Origin: Acetobacterium tundrae
GTDB taxonomy: Bacteria; Bacillota; Clostridia; Eubacteriales; Eubacteriaceae
Direction of reading: 5' to 3'
DNA: 52,292 bases
Assembly (NCBI RefSeq): GCF_008086615.1
Contig: NZ_RXYB01000012.1
Coordinates: 54,075 to 106,366, forward strand
In this document: positions 36,452 through 45,889 of the stretch, piece after piece
How the letters are laid out: the number at the start of each line of letters is the position of its first letter
Numbering within the stretch: position 1 is the stretch's first letter
Translations under genes and position numbers: made by a program
The notes under the pieces: generated by a model
Seen by the model: the letters and a program-made list of their open reading frames with translations, nothing else
Told to the model about the DNA's origin: nothing
Database searches by the model: none

Positions 36452-36691
36452 TTATTTAGTAAGCATGTGATGATAAACCAGTTCCTGTAAAACGTCTTTA
36501 ACAAGCATGACCTCGTGCTTTTGTTCGGGAAGATTGTCGGAATAATAATAATCAATAATCGGGTGATAGTTGTTGCTTACCGCTTTTCTTTTGCGAATAA
36601 CCTTTAATGTATCGTTTGGCGAAATTATGCCGGCGTCAATATCTTCGTTGATATCGCCAATAAGTTCTTCATAATCATATGAGTACTTCAT
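36452..36691 (-). CDS. Small acidic protein of unknown function
   Basis: 79 aa, soluble, with many Tyr and Asp/Glu residues at the N-terminus (MKYSYDYEELIGDINEDIDAG) and a predicted C-terminal helix. No signal peptide or cysteine. A TAGGAGTGACGATAC ribosome region precedes the ATG, which favours a real gene. I do not recognise the family. It lies alone between the export cassette and the FAD oxidoreductase, with an AT-rich promoter region shared divergently with the latter. Confidence 0.6.
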   Translation of the reverse strand: MKYSYDYEELIGDINEDIDAGIISPNDTLKVIRKRKAVSNNYHPIIDYYYSDNLPEQKHEVMLVKDVLQELVYHHMLTK

Positions 36692-36926
36692 TGTATCGTC
36701 ACTCCTAAATTAAAATAATAGAAAAATTTAGATGAATAAAATTTTCATTTGAATTTAAATATATACTAAAATACAGTCTATTACCATGAAAATTTCTCCA
36801 GACAGCGCATTATATTATTTTGCGGATCGAAAAAAATATAATGCTTCTAATTTTAAGGAAAATTGGTATATAATATACAATAATTTATTGATCAAAATTT
36901 ATTGTAGGAATACGAAGGAGACTGTT

Positions 36927-38387
36927 ATGTATGATGTCGCTATTATTGGAGCTGGAATAATCGGAACATCTATTGCCCGGGCTTTAAGTCGTTATCAATT
37001 ATCGGTTGTTATTTTTGACAAAGAAAATGATGTGTCAATGGGGGCAACCAAGGCTAATTCTGCCATTGTTCATGGCGGATTTGCTGAATCTCATGCAAAA
37101 GTTAAGGGTGGTTTGTGTTACAAGGGAAGAAAGCAATTTGATCAGCTTAATAAAGAGCTGAATTTTGGATTTGAAAAAATCGGTTCTTTGGTTCTCGCCT
37201 TTGAGGAAGATCAGCTGGAGGAACTAAAAAAGCTTTATGAAAATGGATTAGCCAATGGTTTGGATGACCTTGAAATTCTTGACCATGATCAAATCATGGC
37301 ATTAGAACCGAATGTCAACCCTGATGTCAAGTACGCTCTTTATTGTAAGGGGGCTGGCGTTTGTTCCCCCTACGAAATGGCCATTGCACTAGCTGAAAAT
37401 GCGGTGGAAAATGGTGTAAAGCTCATTCTTGATACCGAAATTACAGGTATTCATCAGACCGAAAATGGGTTCGAATTGGTTGATCAAACGAACAAAAATT
37501 ATGCTGTTAAATATGTCATAAATGCTGGGGGCATTTCATCGGACACCGTATCCAAGATGGTTGGGGTTGATTACTTTACAATCAACCCGCGCAGTGGAGA
37601 ATATCTCCTCATGGTTCGGGGATCGGGAAGTATCATCAATAAGGTTTTATTCCAAATGCCGACAAAAATGGGCAAAGGAATCCTGGTAACGCCAACTTAT
37701 TATGGCAATCTTCTGATGGGACCGGATGCTGTTAATGAAGAAACTGCTGATAAATCCACTCATGCTGAACGTCTGCTCAAGATTTTTATGGAGGCCAAAC
37801 ATACAACTGACAAATTAGATATTAAAAAATTCATCCGTAGCTTTACAGGTGTCCGCGCGGTCAGTTCGACAGATGATTTTATCATTGAAGCAACTGCTGT
37901 CAAAGGGTTTATTAATTGTGCCGGAATTCAATCTCCAGGGATCACTTCTTCTCCGGCCATTGCTGATATGGTTGTCAAGCTTCTAAAAGAACTGAACTGT
38001 CCGCTTGAAGAAGACCCCGATTTCAATCCTTACCGCAAACCCATTATTACCAGAAAAAAGCTGAAACCTTTAAAAGAAATTCAGCCGTTTGTTGATATGG
38101 AATCCAGTCCTGATAAAATAATCTGTCGCTGTGAACAGGTAACTGAGGCTACTATTATCGATGCCATGAATCGTGGTATTCCGGTCAAAACGATTGACGG
38201 TATTAAACGACGTACACGAACTGGTTGTGGTTGGTGTCAGGGGACTTTTTGCCGTTCCCGTGTTGCCGAAGTGATGGAACGGCAACTTGGACAATCAATT
38301 GATCCGAGTTTTGATGTGGAACACAGTGGCATCAATCGTGTCGGTAAAAATGAAATTGTTGATTATATTAAGAATAATATGAATTGA
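36927..38387 (+). CDS. FAD-dependent oxidoreductase with C-terminal BFD-like [2Fe-2S] domain (GlpA-like)
   Basis: 486 aa from the ATG after GAAGGAGACTGTT; an extension to 36786 lies in AT-rich leader without a ribosome site. A Rossmann FAD motif (VAIIGAGIIGTSIARALS) opens a DAO-type oxidoreductase domain. The C-terminal 90 residues have CRCEQVTEATI then GCGWCQGTFC, the four-cysteine BFD/[2Fe-2S] module found in GlpA-type glycerol-3-phosphate or 2-hydroxyacid dehydrogenases. Without GlpB/GlpC or a glycerol kinase nearby, the substrate is open: glycerol-3-phosphate or L-2-hydroxyglutarate-like acids are both possible. Confidence 0.9.
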   Translation: MYDVAIIGAGIIGTSIARALSRYQLSVVIFDKENDVSMGATKANSAIVHGGFAESHAKVKGGLCYKGRKQFDQLNKELNFGFEKIGSLVLAFEEDQLEELKKLYENGLANGLDDLEILDHDQIMALEPNVNPDVKYALYCKGAGVCSPYEMAIALAENAVENGVKLILDTEITGIHQTENGFELVDQTNKNYAVKYVINAGGISSDTVSKMVGVDYFTINPRSGEYLLMVRGSGSIINKVLFQMPTKMGKGILVTPTYYGNLLMGPDAVNEETADKSTHAERLLKIFMEAKHTTDKLDIKKFIRSFTGVRAVSSTDDFIIEATAVKGFINCAGIQSPGITSSPAIADMVVKLLKELNCPLEEDPDFNPYRKPIITRKKLKPLKEIQPFVDMESSPDKIICRCEQVTEATIIDAMNRGIPVKTIDGIKRRTRTGCGWCQGTFCRSRVAEVMERQLGQSIDPSFDVEHSGINRVGKNEIVDYIKNNMN

Positions 38388-38515
38388 TATATTGGAAATT
38401 CCGTTAGTTTGATAGACTGCAGAAAAAATCTGAATGATAACCCAAAAAATATATAACTTTGAGAAACTGAAGTAAAAAAAATGATTGGCATGAATTTATT
38501 AGAGGAAGAAAAAGC

Positions 38516-39457
38516 ATGAAACCAAATTATATCGAAGAAACCATTGCTATTAATGGCATCAAAGAATATATGATTCACTATCAGGGCGAAAAGGATGCTC
38601 CTGTTGTTCTGTTTCTCCACGGCGGACCGGGTAGTTCGGAATCTGTTTTTGCCTATTATATAGAAAGTGGCTGGAGTGGAAACTATACCAGTGTGTATTA
38701 CGATCAGCGAGGTTCCGGAAAAACTTATTATCAAAACAAAAACGCCATCCCAACCATGGATAATCTTAAGGAAGATCTTCTGCAGACAGTGCTTTATGTT
38801 AAAGAAAAATATCAGGCTGAAAAAATCGTTATTCTGGGACATTCTTTTGGAACTGTGCTGGGATCAATGTTTGCAATCGAACATCCCGAACATGTGCGGT
38901 GTTATATTGGTGTTGGCCAGGTCATCGACATCATCGAGAATGAGAAAGTCTGTTACAGCAAATTGGCATGTGCCATTGACGACGCAGAAAATGAAAAAGA
39001 CAAGGAAAAGCTCTCAGCAATCGGTGTTTATCCGCCAAAGTCGGATGACGCGAAGTTGCTCAAAAAAATGAATGTGCTTCGAAAAATGCAGGGAAAATAT
39101 AACCTTGGTATGAAAATAGACTGGAATTTAATCAAACTGATTCTGAAAAGTCCGGTTGTTGGATGGCCTGAGATATTGGGACAGATCAATGGAATGAAAG
39201 TAAATAATGATGTATTTCGAGAACTCTGGGATTACAGTCTTTACGCATATAATCGACAGTATACTGTTCCGGTTTACTTTATTTTAGGAGAAAATGACAA
39301 CGAAACACCAACTGAGATTGCGGTGAAATATTTTGAAACGATTATCGCCCCAGAAAAACAACTGTATCTCATCAAGAATGCCGGACATATGACCATGCTG
39401 GATAATTTAAAGGATTATCAGCTTGCCCTGAAAGATGTTTTGGAGCGGAATTCATAA
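38516..39457 (+). CDS. Proline-iminopeptidase-like alpha/beta hydrolase
   Basis: 313 aa. Alpha/beta hydrolase of the prolyl aminopeptidase type: oxyanion motif LHGGPGSSE, YYDQRGSGKT, and nucleophile elbow GHSFG with Ser. The late acid lies in the region FILGENDNETP, and the final His in NAGHMTML. It probably cleaves N-terminal Pro or other small amides or esters; the exact substrate is uncertain. GAGGAAG ribosome site. The first about 70 bases of this gene recur in imperfect form at 43645-43717, in the leader of the ene-reductase. Confidence 0.9.
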   Translation: MKPNYIEETIAINGIKEYMIHYQGEKDAPVVLFLHGGPGSSESVFAYYIESGWSGNYTSVYYDQRGSGKTYYQNKNAIPTMDNLKEDLLQTVLYVKEKYQAEKIVILGHSFGTVLGSMFAIEHPEHVRCYIGVGQVIDIIENEKVCYSKLACAIDDAENEKDKEKLSAIGVYPPKSDDAKLLKKMNVLRKMQGKYNLGMKIDWNLIKLILKSPVVGWPEILGQINGMKVNNDVFRELWDYSLYAYNRQYTVPVYFILGENDNETPTEIAVKYFETIIAPEKQLYLIKNAGHMTMLDNLKDYQLALKDVLERNS

Positions 39458-39487
39458 CCTGGATTGATAGTCGATTTTTTTGAAAGG

Positions 39488-39517
39488 AGGTGACAAAATT
39501 CTTCTAAAATTGTCACC
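39488..39517. terminator. Hairpin after the hydrolase gene
   Basis: GGTGACAA and TTGTCACC pair around a 14-base loop. It has no strong T run, so its role as terminator is uncertain. Confidence 0.4.
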
Positions 39518-39606
39518 CCGATGAAAAATTCTGCTGGAGAGTTTAAGCCGTTTTGGAGCGGAAAATATTAATGACTGAATCGATTTCTGATAAGAAACGA
39601 ATCGGA

Positions 39607-40683
39607 TTATTTATGGTTCAACAGATAATTTTGAACTCGCAGGTCGGCATTTGCCTGAATATCATAGTAGTAAAAAGGGAAATCAAAGGAATGAAAAACT
39701 CCTTTGCCAAACACTGCATTTCCCGGCGCATATTTGTCTACGTCAACAGTACTGCAAATGATAACACCTTTGGCGGTATCAACCTGAGCATCGGCAAAGT
39801 TCTTCACCACGATATTGGTTCCATCCTCATTTTTAGCCACTGATCCATCCGAATTTAATTGGAGTGACCCCAGATTATCAGAAGCAGGTGCGACTGTTTC
39901 GTCAGTGGTCCAGCTGATCGGGTTGATCGCTTTAGCGCCAGGGGTTACGACACCATCGGTTCCTTCAATGGTTGGGGCCTGAGTATTATATGAAATGATG
40001 ACGCCGGTATCGCCAGCGCCGGTAGCAAATTTAAGGTTAGGATTCTGGGCCAGATAATCATCGGTTACCGAATAGCCAATGACGTAGGCAGCGATCATGC
40101 GGTCATTTACCTCAGGGTGTGCTTTCATATATTCCGACAAGATATAGATCATGACGTTGGACCCCTGGGAATGGCTTGCTAAAATAAAAGGGCGGCCATT
40201 ATTATAATTTTTGATATAATAGTCAAAAGCGGCCAGTGCATCAGTCAGCGGAACACCTTTGACTACATCCTGTTGTTCATCAACCGACATGGCAAGAGTT
40301 GAACCGGCATCATCCTGGCGATAGTAGGGGGCATAAATATTGGCAATGTCTGAAAAAGCTGTCGCCTGTCGCTCATAGGCTAATTTTGATTGTTGGAGCA
40401 TGACAGGATTATCAATATCGCAGATAATCGGATCGTCAGCATTTACCTTTGCCCATGCTGACGGGTATAGGTAAAAAACATCCACGTCTTTGTTGTTTTC
40501 TGTGGGAAGGTTCAACCAGTGGTTGCTTTGACTGTAATCCGTAGCCTGAATGGCTGTGGAAGATTCCGTCTGTGCCGCATCTTCTTTTGTATCGGCTGTT
40601 TTGGCGCTGCATCCGGCAATAGCCAAACAGCAAAGTAATACAGTGAGGGATAAAAACAGGCGTTTTTCGATCTTCATTTTCAT
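39607..40683 (-). CDS. DUF3089 lipoprotein, alpha/beta hydrolase fold
   Basis: 358 aa. Residues 1-25 form a lipoprotein signal ending LAIAGC with Cys25 as lipidation site, followed by a low-complexity Thr/Ser/Asp/Glu linker. The main domain matches DUF3089: DVDVFYLYPSAW near the start, FILASHSQGS with a nucleophile Ser (G-x-S-x-G variant SHSQG), and a C-terminal FHSFDFPFYYYDIQ. The family has an alpha/beta hydrolase fold, but its substrate is unknown. It would be anchored to the outer face of the membrane. The ATG has an AGGAG box and lies at the end of a 350-base gene-free region. Confidence 0.88.
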   Translation of the reverse strand: MKMKIEKRLFLSLTVLLCCLAIAGCSAKTADTKEDAAQTESSTAIQATDYSQSNHWLNLPTENNKDVDVFYLYPSAWAKVNADDPIICDIDNPVMLQQSKLAYERQATAFSDIANIYAPYYRQDDAGSTLAMSVDEQQDVVKGVPLTDALAAFDYYIKNYNNGRPFILASHSQGSNVMIYILSEYMKAHPEVNDRMIAAYVIGYSVTDDYLAQNPNLKFATGAGDTGVIISYNTQAPTIEGTDGVVTPGAKAINPISWTTDETVAPASDNLGSLQLNSDGSVAKNEDGTNIVVKNFADAQVDTAKGVIICSTVDVDKYAPGNAVFGKGVFHSFDFPFYYYDIQANADLRVQNYLLNHK

Positions 40684-41033
40684 TTCTCCTTTTATTTTTT
40701 ATAATATACTGCTTTTATATCGACAAATATTTAAAAAAGATTAGAAAATTATATATCATGGGAATATTTTTTTTGCTTTCACAAGTAGTCTGAACAAGAA
40801 GCAAAAAATACAGCCAGACTGAAGAAAATAGAGTGTTTCTTTATCTTCGTTGCCATTTCTCATAATGTTTGGTTTATACCCATCTATTACTGCTTTATGC
40901 AGGCATTAAATAACAGAATTTCTTATTTAACTATAGTTAATTGGAAGAAGGTACTAAAAATTAAATCATTCAAGAATAGTGGATAATTGAAGTCAATAGA
41001 TACGTGTGCTTCGGTTGATACTGGACTGTGCTT
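40684..41033. other. 350-base gene-free region
   Basis: AT-rich DNA between the start of the DUF3089 gene and the end of the helicase gene, both on the minus strand. It should contain the lipoprotein promoter, but no consensus box pair stands out. I see no repeat, hairpin terminator or RNA gene. Confidence 0.5.
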
Positions 41034-43385
41034 TCAGCTATTTTCCCAAAACTCCTTTAAAACACTTCTCAGCTCTTTGGAATTAACGACTCTGGTATGG
41101 GGAAACCATTCCATGGGAAATAACTGCTGATAGCTCTGATTACTAAATCGATCATCAATGAGCAGGATGATGCCTTTGTCTGTTTCTGTCCGGATGACTC
41201 TTCCGGCTGCCTGTAAAACTTTATTCATTCCCGGATACTGATAGGAGTATTCAAATCCGCGCTGGTTCTTTTCATTAAAATAGTCTCGAATGATATTTCG
41301 TTCAAAACAAATTTGCGGCAGACCGACACCCACGATCATTGCCCCGACCAATTCTTCATGTTTCAAGTCCACCCCTTCAGAAAAGATGCCGCCCAGTACA
41401 CAGAAGCCTAAAACTCCATCTCGGGCATCGGACTTAAATAAGCTTAGAAAATGTTCCCGTTCTTTTTCATTCATTTCAGTTAATTGTTTGATGGTATAAA
41501 TATCCGGATATTTTTCGCTAAACGCGTCATAAACGTCGTTCATGTATTGATAGGATGGGAAATAAGCAATATAGTTGCCGAATTTTTGATCATAGACCGT
41601 TTTTATGCATTCGGCAATGGCAAAATAGGATTCCTCCCGGTTCCGGTATTTTGTCGAAATATGATCGGCGATTAGCAGCGCTCGGTTGTTTACAGCAAAA
41701 GGTGAGGGCAGGATGATTTTATAACAATCCTCTCTGCCACCCAGAATTTCTGAAAAATAGTCAATGGGTGACAAGGTGGCAGAAAAGAATACCGCTGACT
41801 TGCCGCGCTTAATTGCTTCGCTCAGCAGGTAGGATGGATCGAGACAGAATAATTTAATCCTGGTATCTCCGTAGCTATTTTCTACATAAGTGATGTACCG
41901 TTCGTCGTAGAACTCGGCTGTCCGCATAAAGGTCAAGGCAGTGAAGTACAGTTCAAGCAGTTGTTCATGGCCTTCCCGGCCTTCATTCTTTGCCAGCCAT
42001 TCTTCGGATTCGCTGATGAACCGCATGATGAGCGGATAGACCTCTTTGGGTTCATCCTTTTGGAGGTAGTGATGATCAGTATCCGCTAATTTTCGCATGG
42101 TGATCATGTAGGCATTTAATTTATCCAGAGACTTGGCAATCCCTGGTTCTTTATCTTGAAAGATTCTTTTCAGCTTAAGAATGGGCTTTTTATAGAGTTC
42201 TGCCGAAAACATGGATCGTGCCCGATCCACTAAATTGTGGGCTTCATCGATGAGAAAGGTATAGTCACCACCATTATCCATAAAAAAACGTTTGAGATAG
42301 ACTCTCGGATCAAATACATAATTATAATCGCAGATCACACAATCCGACCAGAGTGTTAAATCCAGGGAAAATTCAAACGGACAGATTTGATGCTTTCTTG
42401 CATAGTTTTCAATAACCGGACGGGTGAAATGATTTTCCTGCTGCAAACAATCAAGAAGGGCGTTATTGACACGGTCAAAGTGGCCTTTGGCAAATTCACA
42501 ATGATCGGGATCGCAAATTGTTTCCGTCTGAAAACAGAGTTTATCCTTGGCAGTCAGGGTGACGGTCTTGAATTCGAGGCCTTTCTCTTTCATTTTAGAA
42601 AAAGCTTCTTCAGCCACTTCCCGGACAATGGTTTTGGCTGTCAGGTAAAACAGTTTGGAGGTATGACCTTCGGCGACGGCTTTTATGGCCGGAAACAAGG
42701 TTGAAATGGTTTTGCCGATGCCGGTCGGAGCCTGTACAAATATTTTCTTGTGTTCAGAAATAGTGCGGTATACCGAAACAGCCAGCTTCCGTTGACCTTT
42801 CCGATAGTCTTCAAAAGGAAAATCCAGCGCCTTGATGGAGTCATCTCTTTTTATCACCCAATCGCTGGTTAGACTTGCCCAGATGAGATATTGATCGATG
42901 AGCTTATAAAAGAATTCGGTTAATTCATTTTGCGAGAAAACTTCCAAAAATTGTTTGATTTCCTCGCTTTCCAGCTGGTAATAGGTGAGCTGCGCACCAA
43001 TCTGTTCAATATTATTTTGCACAGAATAAATAAAGGCATAGCATTTTGCTTGTGCCCAATGGGTTTCATTGTAATTTTCTTCGAGATATTCCAGGGGCCA
43101 ATTCGTCGATTTTATTTCGTCGACGATCAGCAAATCATCCTTGGTGATAATGCCGTCGGCACGGCCTTCAATCTTAAATGTAAAGCCCTGGTAGTCCACT
43201 GTATATTTTAGAGACACTTCTGGCTCGTATCCTTTGTTCTTATTGTCTTTTTGAATTTTCTGATGAGCTCTGGTTCCTTCCAATGCCCTTGAATTGCTCA
43301 TGAATTGCGAATCAATATTGCCTGAACGCAAAATGAATTCGACCAGGTTTCGAACAGACAGTTTTATTTCGGGTTGTTTAGTCAT
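41034..43385 (-). CDS. Nuclease-helicase fusion: PD-(D/E)XK domain plus XPD/DinG-like Fe-S helicase
   Basis: 783 aa. Residues about 1-180 form a RecB/Cas4-like nuclease: GTRAHQKIQ, then GRADGIITKDDLLIVDEIKST supplying the Asp and Glu-x-Lys, and HWAQAKCYAF as the QxxxY-type motif. The helicase follows: Walker A VQAPTGIGKTIS, an XPD-type Fe-S cysteine set (CFQTE-C, C, C, including a YARKHQICPFE region), DEAH box FLIDEAHNLVD, and C-terminal motifs (GVLGFCVLGGIFSEGVDL; QAAGRVIRTETD). It should unwind damaged or structured DNA 5' to 3', with an associated nuclease. The AAAGGT site is weak. A short inverted repeat lies in its leader. Confidence 0.9.
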   Translation of the reverse strand: MTKQPEIKLSVRNLVEFILRSGNIDSQFMSNSRALEGTRAHQKIQKDNKNKGYEPEVSLKYTVDYQGFTFKIEGRADGIITKDDLLIVDEIKSTNWPLEYLEENYNETHWAQAKCYAFIYSVQNNIEQIGAQLTYYQLESEEIKQFLEVFSQNELTEFFYKLIDQYLIWASLTSDWVIKRDDSIKALDFPFEDYRKGQRKLAVSVYRTISEHKKIFVQAPTGIGKTISTLFPAIKAVAEGHTSKLFYLTAKTIVREVAEEAFSKMKEKGLEFKTVTLTAKDKLCFQTETICDPDHCEFAKGHFDRVNNALLDCLQQENHFTRPVIENYARKHQICPFEFSLDLTLWSDCVICDYNYVFDPRVYLKRFFMDNGGDYTFLIDEAHNLVDRARSMFSAELYKKPILKLKRIFQDKEPGIAKSLDKLNAYMITMRKLADTDHHYLQKDEPKEVYPLIMRFISESEEWLAKNEGREGHEQLLELYFTALTFMRTAEFYDERYITYVENSYGDTRIKLFCLDPSYLLSEAIKRGKSAVFFSATLSPIDYFSEILGGREDCYKIILPSPFAVNNRALLIADHISTKYRNREESYFAIAECIKTVYDQKFGNYIAYFPSYQYMNDVYDAFSEKYPDIYTIKQLTEMNEKEREHFLSLFKSDARDGVLGFCVLGGIFSEGVDLKHEELVGAMIVGVGLPQICFERNIIRDYFNEKNQRGFEYSYQYPGMNKVLQAAGRVIRTETDKGIILLIDDRFSNQSYQQLFPMEWFPHTRVVNSKELRSVLKEFWENS

Positions 43386-43396
43386 TTTATTACCTT

Positions 43397-43436
43397 TAGA
43401 ATAGTATATTTTTTTATAGAACTTTATGCTATTCTA
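43397..43436. repeat. Inverted repeat in the helicase leader
   Basis: TAGAATAG (43397-43404) and CTATTCTA (43429-43436) flank AT-rich DNA 12-50 bases upstream of the helicase start. Possible operator or weak hairpin. Confidence 0.35.
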
Positions 43437-43644
43437 CCATTAAAGTATCGGCCTTGGATATTATTTCATAGCCTTAAAGTAATAATGACAAAGTTAATTT
43501 TAGAATAGGATTAAATGGATTTTAGGTCAATTGATAAACCCGGTTTAATGGTTCTTTATAAAAATCTGCTAACATAACTTGTAATTAAACCATTAAATTG
43601 ATAAAATTAACAAAAATGAGTGATCGAAAATTTTAGGGTAATAC
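43437..43644. other. Gene-free divergent region
   Basis: About 200 AT-rich bases between helicase and the duplicated hydrolase fragment. Nothing recognisable beyond possible promoters. Confidence 0.4.
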
Positions 43645-43717
43645 ATGAAACCAAATTATATTAGAAAGCATTGCCATCAACGGCATCAAAGAATTTATGA
43701 TTCACTACCAGGGCGAA
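43645..43717 (+). pseudogene. Duplicated 5' fragment of the hydrolase gene at 38516
   Basis: The ATG and next about 70 bases closely match the start of the proline-iminopeptidase-like gene (ATGAAACCAAATTATAT, then AGCATTGCCATCAACGGCATC against ACCATTGCTATTAATGGCATC, then GATTCACTA..CAGGGCGAA). A two-base deletion near position 20 shifts the frame, and similarity ends at GGGCGAA. It is a decayed partial copy in the leader of the ene-reductase gene. Confidence 0.85.
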
Positions 43718-43806
43718 CTGCATCAACTATTTTTTAAGTTTCAAAAAAAGTGAAAAGAAAAACTGGTTTACTGATAAAAACATGCAAAAATATAAAGGAG
43801 AAACCT

Positions 43807-45801
43807 ATGGATAAGAAGTATCAGGCTTTGTTTGAGCCGTTTATGATTAACAATCTTGAGATTAAGAATAAATTCTTTATGACCTCAATGACAATTCCAG
43901 TCATCAATGAACACGGTGCTTATACAAACGACGCCGTCGAGTATTACGTTACCAGGGCAAAAGGCGGTATCGGACTTATTATCACTGGTGCCAACTGGGT
44001 AGCAGACAACATTGAAAAACATGAAAACCACATTTTTCCATCTCCGACTACTGACCCGGATGTTTATAAAAATGCAGCAATCGAAATGACCGATCGAATT
44101 CATGCATTCGGCTGTAAAATATTTGTGCAACTAACTGCCGATTTTAGTCACTCAGTGGTACCTCATTGGATCGACGAAACGGATTCCGCTACACTGGCAG
44201 CAATTAAAAATCAAAGGGATCAGAGTAAATCCTGCCGGGAATTGAAAGCTGACGAAGTCGAACAAATTGTCGCCGGATTTGTCGAAGCGGCTAAAATCGT
44301 TCAGGCCTGTGGCTTTGATGGGATAGAAGTTCATGAAGGCAAATTATTTGATGACGTCACAATGATGCGTATAAATCAAAGAACGGATAAATACGGCGGA
44401 GATTTACGTGGAAGGCTCCACTTTGCAACAGAAATTGTCCAAGCGATAAAAAAATCCTGTGGTCAGGATTTTCCGGTTATCTTGCGCTTCAGCATCAAGA
44501 GTTATATCAAAGCATTATTTCACAGCGCTTTGCCGGAAGAGGACTTTAAAGAATTGGGACGCGATATTGGTGAAGCACTGGAAGCAGCTAAAATTCTGGA
44601 AGAAGCAGGATACGATGGGTTCGATGTGGATGCTGGCATCTGTGATTCAGGGTATTGGACACATCCGCCAATGTATTTTGAGAAAGGTCTGTATTTACCT
44701 CTGACCGAGCAGCTTAAAAAAGTTGTCAGGGTACCAGTGCTGGCGGCCGGAAGAATGGATGATCCCGACATTGCAGCAGAAGCTCTTGCAGATGGTAAGC
44801 TTGATGCCGTTGGATTGGGAAGGCCGGTACTGGCCGATCCCGATTATCCAAATAAATTGAAAAATGGCGATATCAAGGACATCAGACCATGCCTCGGCTG
44901 TCATGATGGCTGCATTGAAAGAAAATTAATGGGCGGGCGTGGTTCCTGCTCAGTTAATCCTGAATGCAACCGTGAATTGATTGTCAATATTGAATCGGCA
45001 AAAGAGCGTAAAAAGATTGTCGTTGTTGGCGGCGGTCCGGCCGGCCTGGAAGCTGCCAGAGTAAGTGCAATACGCGGTTATCAGGTCACACTGTTTGAAA
45101 CAGCAGATCGTCTTGGCGGCAATCTTAAGTTTGGGGGTATACCGGTTTTTAAAGAAGACGTTCGAGCACTGATAACCTGGTATGAGATTCAGCTGAATGA
45201 ACTCAAGGTTGATGTCAAACTGGGTACGATGGCAACTAAGGCAAAAATCGATGCCCTCAAACCGGATATAATATATACTGCTGAAGGTTCGAAATCAATT
45301 GAATTAAAACTGCCGGGCATCGACGGCGAAAATGTTACTAATGCCATCGATGTGCTGACTGGGAAAACGTATGTCGGACCAAAATGCATCGTGATCGGCG
45401 GTGGTCTGGTCGGCTGCGAAGTGGCACTTCATCTTGCCAAACATCGCCATAAGATTATAATTGTAGAAGCGTCGGCTGATATTCTGAAATCCGGAGTACC
45501 AATGGCACCACCAAATGAGGGGATGCTTCGGGATCTGCTTGCTTTCTACAAGGTTGATATTGTGACAAATGCTCAACTCACAGAAGTGACCCCGACCGGT
45601 GCGGTCATTACAGCAGATGGCCAGGATAGAAGCATTACTGCCCACCACATCATTGTTGCTGTCGGCAGCAAATCAAGCAGTTTACTGTATAGCGAACTGA
45701 AGAATGATTATTCTCAAATCTATATCCTTGGAGACAGTCAGAATGTAAGAAATATCAGAGGAGCAATTTGGGACGCCTTTGAAGTGGCCCGCACAATTTA
45801 A
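43807..45801 (+). CDS. Old-yellow-enzyme/2-enoate-reductase-type flavoprotein (NADH:flavin oxidoreductase)
   Basis: 664 aa from the ATG following AAAGGAG; the in-frame stretch from 43750 lacks a ribosome site. Order: FMN TIM barrel (about 1-350, with LFEPFMINNLEIKNKF, HGAYTNDAVEYY), then the [4Fe-4S] site Cys362, Cys365, Cys369 and Cys381 (C-x2-C-x3-C-x11-C), then a FAD/NAD(P) module with VVVGGGPAGLEAARVSA and a second VIGGGLVGCEVALHLA. This is the layout of 2,4-dienoyl-CoA and 2-enoate reductases and BaiCD-type enzymes. It probably reduces an activated C=C bond of an aromatic- or steroid-like substrate. Single gene with strong terminator. Confidence 0.92.
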   Translation: MDKKYQALFEPFMINNLEIKNKFFMTSMTIPVINEHGAYTNDAVEYYVTRAKGGIGLIITGANWVADNIEKHENHIFPSPTTDPDVYKNAAIEMTDRIHAFGCKIFVQLTADFSHSVVPHWIDETDSATLAAIKNQRDQSKSCRELKADEVEQIVAGFVEAAKIVQACGFDGIEVHEGKLFDDVTMMRINQRTDKYGGDLRGRLHFATEIVQAIKKSCGQDFPVILRFSIKSYIKALFHSALPEEDFKELGRDIGEALEAAKILEEAGYDGFDVDAGICDSGYWTHPPMYFEKGLYLPLTEQLKKVVRVPVLAAGRMDDPDIAAEALADGKLDAVGLGRPVLADPDYPNKLKNGDIKDIRPCLGCHDGCIERKLMGGRGSCSVNPECNRELIVNIESAKERKKIVVVGGGPAGLEAARVSAIRGYQVTLFETADRLGGNLKFGGIPVFKEDVRALITWYEIQLNELKVDVKLGTMATKAKIDALKPDIIYTAEGSKSIELKLPGIDGENVTNAIDVLTGKTYVGPKCIVIGGGLVGCEVALHLAKHRHKIIIVEASADILKSGVPMAPPNEGMLRDLLAFYKVDIVTNAQLTEVTPTGAVITADGQDRSITAHHIIVAVGSKSSSLLYSELKNDYSQIYILGDSQNVRNIRGAIWDAFEVARTI

Positions 45802-45810
45802 TTAGAAAAA

Positions 45811-45853
45811 GCAAAGAAGTCTGCCATGATAGTTGGCAGGCTTCTTTGCTTTT
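45811..45853 (+). terminator. Terminator of the ene-reductase gene
   Basis: GCAAAGAAG-CTGCCA pairs with TGGCAG-CTTCTTTGC around a 7-base loop, followed by TTTT. Confidence 0.9.
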
Positions 45854-45889
45854 CGGCAAGATCATTCCGGAGAATGATCTTAGATTACC

